A DNA stretch of 64,000 nt, taken from NCBI GenBank assembly GCA_948146395.1, contig OX411549.1:39829267-39893266 (forward strand), read 5' to 3'. Every line of letters begins with the position of its first letter. The first letter of the stretch is position 1. A model generated the notes under the pieces. The model made no database searches. It was not told where the DNA came from and saw only the letters and a list, made by a program, of their open reading frames with translations. Position numbers and translations under genes: made by a program. Shown in pieces: positions 53,101 through 59,600 of the stretch. This DNA comes from Fragum whitleyi. Taxonomy: Eukaryota > Mollusca > Bivalvia > Cardiida > Cardiidae.

Positions 53101-56100
53101 AAATATGTTCTCTCTAAAGAAAAGCTTTGGGAGCATTGTAGTTTATGGAGATTAAAAGTATATTAATATGATTAATCATTATTTATATAGACATTCTAAT
53201 ACTATGTTGATTCATCTCTCTTTTTGCAGGTTTTGGCAGTCATTCTCAGTTGATGCCGGACCTACAACAACAACTACAACAACAACAGTTGATGATGAGC
53301 CTAAACCAGTGTTATCAGCAGATCTCACTACAGCAGATGGAGATGCAGAATATGCAGAGGCAGATGCAGTCACTGCTGTATCAGTTCACTGACAACTCTG
53401 AGCTCAATGACTCCAATATGTCTGATCTGCGATTGCGGTCTATGCCATCCCTGTTCAGCCCTATCTTACCCAGACCATCCCCTGGTTTACTCCCTCCGGA
53501 CCAGTTCTCATTTAACCCAGTATTATCACCAGGTAATTTTTGTATAAACTTAATTTTTAGCTCCACTGGCTGAAAGCCACTGGGGCTATTGTCATGGCGT
53601 TGTGTCCGTCGTGCGTCCGTGCGTGCGTGCGTGCGTCCGTAAACTTTTCTTTAAAAATCTTCTCCTCAGAAACTACTGGATGGATTTCAACCAAACTTCA
53701 CAGGAATGATCCTTGAGTGACCCTCTTTCAAAGTTGTTCAAGAAATTTTGATCCAATGAAAAACGTGGATTGAAGGGGCGTGGCTAATTTCCAAATATGG
53801 TAAAAAGTGAGTTTTCTCAGGTTCTAATCAATGGATACAAATTAAATTTTACATGAATGATCCTTGGGTGACCCTTTATCAGTCTACAAAAAATAATTTT
53901 GATTGGATGAAAAAAAAGGCATTTTATGGGCGGAGGTCATTTCTCTATATGTTATATAGTGGAAACTTTGAAAATCATTTTCTCAGAATGTAACTGATGG
54001 ATATCAACCAAATTTTACATGAATGATCCTTGAGTGACCCTTTATCAGTCTACAAAAAATCATTGTGATTGGATGAAAAATATGCATTTTATGGGCAGAG
54101 GTCATTTCTCTATATGTTATATAGTGGAAACTCCCAAATTTCACTGGAATGATCCTGGAGTGACCCTTTCTGAGTCTACAAATAATTATTGTGATCAGAT
54201 GAAAATATGTTTTTTATTACCTGCCAGTAATACCCGAAAGGGGAGTCAGGCAGTATATATATAGATGAAAATCATTTTCTCAGAATGTAAGTGATGGATA
54301 TCAACCAAATTTCACTGGAATGATCCTTGAGTGACCCTTTATCAGTGTACCAAGAATTATTTTGAATGGATGAAAAATATGCATTTTATGGGCAGAGGTC
54401 ATTTCTTTATTATGTTATATGGTGGAAACTCCCAAATTTCACTGGAATGATCCTGGAGTGACCCTTTCTGAGTCTACAAATAATTATTGTGATCAGATGA
54501 AAATATGTTTTTTATTGGTGGAGGTCATTTCTCAATATGTTTTTTAGTGGAAACTTTCAAAATCATTTTCTCAGAATGTAATTAATGGATATCAATCAAA
54601 CTGTTTTTGTTTGAATTTTAGGTGACCCATTATCATGCAGCCAAAATTAATTGTGATTGGATGAAAAGTATGTCTTTTATGGGTGGAGGTCATTTCTCTA
54701 TATGTTATTTAGTTGAAACTTTGAAATCATTTTCAACATCAGTAGAACCCAAAACATCTAAAAATCGAGTCAAAACTTTTATTGCTTTTCAAGAATTTCA
54801 AGCCTGTGGAGCGACTCAAGCCATTCATGGCTTTCTAGTTGTTATAAGGTTTGAATGTTATAAAGTCACTCTTGAACACTGAATTCAGATAATTTCACAA
54901 CTCTTGGAGAGGAGCAATGGATTTTACAAACAAACACCCTATTTTACAGCCTGAACATTTTGAAGAGCAATTAGGGGTATGATGTGGGTATAGGTTCTCT
55001 AGAAATTAAATTTTAAGGATAAATATTTCACAAAGTGTTCAGACCCTCCAATATGACAAAATCTTTAAAAAAGGAAAGATTTTGACTCTTGGTAGCTGGG
55101 ATATTGAATATAGTCTGACCAGGGTTGAAAAATGTTATTTTTACCAGATGGTCCCATTACATGCGTTGTTGTAAAACAAGTATGAACTAAGTTTATAGCA
55201 GGTATTTTATAAAAAAAAACTTTAATACAAGTGTAATTTACAAAGCAGTGGGTAATATGAGCTTGCCTGTGACATTTCCAACAATTTGAAACAATCCTGA
55301 GATGCAACCAATCAACAGCCTAGCCAGTCACCGAGTGCACTAAAAAGACTAACTGTCTATCCAAAGAAAGACACTTCAAGACCTTATCTATCTAAAAAAA
55401 CAAAGTGAAGGCTATGGTCAGACTATGCCGATGCACAGGCTGGCCAGAATCTTTGCTTGCCCACTTTTCAAATTGTTGGAATTCACAGGCTTATATTTTA
55501 TTTTGATAAATCGATTAGATTAATGACAATGAATCAACCATTTCTACAGGTAACAACAGACTACTACGTCGAGCTGCAAGTGGGGAGATCGGTAATTCAT
55601 ATGTGAGAACAGAAGTAGGAGACACTGCAGAAAGGCAGAGAAATCTGAGTGGTCGTATGGGTAGATCTACAAAGACAGACAGCTATCTTGGTAAATCAAA
55701 ACGCAAGTCTGTAAGTCCGCAACAAGAGATGAGATCTTCCACAAAACAGAAAACAACCTCCGTCCAAACATATGAAGAAGAAACTTTACCCAAAGAGGAG
55801 GCATTATCTTCCCAAAAGTTTGACCAATACCTGGCTAGAAAAAAAAGGTGAGGCACCTTGTAAATGTTTGACAAGGTCAAACAATTATGATGAAGGCTCA
55901 AGATAATTACACACCTATGTAAATACAGAGCATATTATGTGATCACCTGTGTGGCCTGGGCATTGTGTGTCTGAGCAGGCAGGCGGCATCCGCTTCTTTG
56001 TCTCTAGCATAACTGAAAAAATCCTTTTTTGATTGATTTGAAACTTGATGGTCATGTTCTTCTCATGATTATGGATTACAATGCACGAGAACCATAACTC

Positions 56101-56575
56101 TATCAAGCTTAAAATGTTTGATTTGTTTCTCTCTGTTTTCCATCCAGCAGTGTAAAGGCTGTATCTTTTGACAATTAGCCATCTTTTTTCAAAGGGAATG
56201 TTTAAGGTCCAGTCAAGTTAAGGTAGTTGATCCGAAATTGTTCCGCAACATTTTGCAACTCATGATCTTTCACTTTCACAATGTTGACCGAGGTTTCCTA
56301 ACGAAAATCATTAGAAAACCTCGGCTAACACTGTTGAAGTTCATTACTCCTGAAACATCCCAGAACTATCATGGGTCCATTACCTTAATGAGCAAAGTTT
56401 TGATTAACTTCATTAATGGATTGAAGCCTTTTGAATATGTAAACAAATTATGGTAATAACAAGTCATTAACAGAATTGTCAATGAAACTATTTTAACACT
56501 AGAAGTAGTTTGAAAACTTGATGCTTTTTATGCCCCCGTATCGAGAGATCGGGGGCATATTGTTTTACTCATGTC

Positions 56576-56610
<35 letters not shown>

Positions 56611-59600
56611 CTGTCCGAAAACTTAACCTTGCCAATATCTTCAAGCCTATTCAAGATACAAAGCTAATATTTGGCATGATGATAGATCTCAATGATCGGC
56701 ATCCCCTGGTACCAAAGTCAAGGTCATGTGACAAGGTCAAGGTCATCTGTCAAGGTCAAATTTTGAAAAAAAAATTGCCGTTACGGGGGCATTCGTGTTT
56801 CACAAACACATCTTGTTTGTCATTAGAATTAGCTAATTGTTACTTTACGAAGAGATATTACTTAAAATTGTTTTTGATTAGTTGATCAAAAATGTATACT
56901 AGTTATTGCAAGACCTATAATTCATGAATTAATGCCATGAGTTACTATACAGGAGCATTTATTAAAAAAAATGAGTCTTAAGTTTCATATAAAAAGCCAG
57001 AAAGAACTCTCAAAGAATGTGCCAAGCCCAACAATCTCAGTGGTAATGCATTAGGCCTTGGGGTTGTGAGTTTGAACCATGGCTTGGCCAACTTTAAGTT
57101 GACATTTGCCAAAAGTCACTGTGGCATGAGTCATTTCGGTCGTGGGGAGTCAAAACCACATAACTACAGCTTGAATTAGCTGGAGTTACGAGGTTTTGAT
57201 CACCCATCTACAATTTGTCTCCCTCCAATAGGTGTATGACAAGTAGTATGTCTAAGTGGGATGAGCAGCTGGTGGCTTTGATAAAAAATATGAGGCTGTA
57301 CTCATTTCGGTCATGGGGAGTCAAAACCTCATAACTACAGCTTGAATTAGCTGGAGTTAGGAGGTTTTGATCTCCCTCCAATGGGTGTATGACAAGTAGT
57401 ATATCTAAGTGGGATGGGCAACTGGTGCCTTTGATAAAAAAATATGAGGCTGTACTCATATGAGAAAGGAAGGGAAACCATGGGTAGGTAAACCAGCTGC
57501 CTTAAATATCTGCAATTAAATTGAAATAGTAACAGTAAGATTGATATATTTGTATATGAATTAAAAAGAGAGGACACACTCAATTTTCTGGTCCTGCAAA
57601 ACAAAACATTTGCTTGATTATAAGTTTGCCTGATTAGATATAATGCTAATGATAAGCACAGTCATAGATTGTGTCCGTCCACTTCTACATAAGTTGGACT
57701 CTCAATTTAGGGGTCACCGGTTCGATCCCAGACGGCAGCACTCATCCTCTCCGACTATTTGTCTCCCACCAATAAGTCCATAATCGTAGACCTATATGGG
57801 ATAGCAGCTGGAGGCTAGGAAAGGATGTAACGGTAATACTGGTGTGAAAAATGCCAGGAATTCATTGTTAGGTGCTCCAGCTGCCACAATATAACTTAAA
57901 AATTGTTGAAAGCAGCATAAAATAGGCATTGACCTCGTACAAAAAAAAATCACAGAATTTAATGTTACGATTCATTTCAGAGCTTTTGTTGACAGAGTAA
58001 AAGTAGAGAACCAGGAAACAGGTATGTTTGATTAACTCATTTATATTTTTATGTCGAACCCACATTGACAAGTACTCTTGAAATAAATGTTTAACAAGTC
58101 CAATGTGCTAAGCACTGAGCCAAAGAAGATCTTCCCTGACACAGGTGTTAGACATTGTATTTAAACCAAGGAAGCTACACATGACAGTGGTGAGAGTGTT
58201 CTCCCTTAACAATATTCCATTCTAATGCTTTATGCTAAATGTTCCATTTGAATCTTTCCTTTACCTTGAAAAGTTGATTTATATCTATGCTACCTCCTAC
58301 AAGGTAGGGAGACTCTAGAATTAACAACACAGTGTTGTTCTGGAATGAAAGTGTTGTAATTACAGCTTAAGCAAAGCTTAAGTATATTTTGGTTGTCAAT
58401 TAAGACATGAAAATAATATTTGTTGAGTTAATGGAGGCCCTAGTTATGAACCCCAAATTATGTTTGAGGGATGTATAGGAGTCAGCTTGAAGGTCTGTCC
58501 GTCCATCTGTAGCTTTTTAGTGTCTGCTCAATTTCTCAGCAACTATTGGGCAAATTTTATTCAAACTTTACACATGTGATCAGTATCAATCAGAGATGTC
58601 CAAGTGATATTTTGGTTACAATGCATTAACTTTTGACAGAGGTAATAACTTTTTCGCAAAATGGCTGTTCATTATGGACAAGCACTTGTAGGGGTTATGA
58701 GTCTGCTCTGCGACAGTCTAGTTTAATAAATGTGACCTGTCAATTGAAAAGGGACCCTATGGGAACTCTGTAAAATAAATATTTAAGAAAGAGATTGGGT
58801 CCATCATATGTCAACTAGAGGTTGCAATTTTAAAAATTCTTTCACAGGAAGCTAGATTGACCATTCTAGATCCAGAAAATAAACAAAGTTTGAAAAGTTT
58901 CAACTCAAGTCAGTCTGCGCAATTCGTCCAGTCTGACTAGGGTAGATACCTTACGCACTACCCAGATGGTACCTTTTTGTGAGACGGGTCACAAATGTTT
59001 AATAAACACTTATTTTCTGTACCAGATCAACAGCCTAACCGTGGTGTAAGGTACACAAGTCAAGATGATGATGAATCTCCATATAGGCCAGGTCTGAGCG
59101 CTGGTATAAGTGGGGCAGGTTATATGGAGGATGGGCGTAGTGTGGCCAGCAGTGTTCAGTCATCATTACCAGCTGCTCCACAGCCTACTCTGTCACAGGA
59201 TAAAGATACAAGGTACTAGTATAATAACTGAGGCCTGAAAGCTGGTGTAAGTAGGGCAGATTAATTATAATGCTGGTAAAGTCTTCATTACTAGCTGTTG
59301 CCCAGCCTATTCTCTAACAGGATAAGGATACAAGGCACTAGTATAATAACTGAGGTCTGAGTGCTGGTATACATAGGGCAGATAAATTATAATGCTGGTT
59401 AAGTCATCGTTACCAGCTGCCCTACAGCCTACTCTGTCACAGGATAAAGATACAAGGTACTAGTATAAAAACAAAGGTCTGAGTGCTGGTATAAGAAGGG
59501 CAGGTTATTGATGAAGCTGGTTCAGTCATCATTCAGTCATCTGCCCCACAGCCAACTCTGTCACAAGATAAAGATACAAGGTACTAGTATAATAATGGTC

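Noticed and set aside
53168..53392. Thr-rich frame overlapping exon 23
   Set aside because: It is the shifted reading of the CAACAA run; the exon frame carries the conserved LNQCYQQ motif.
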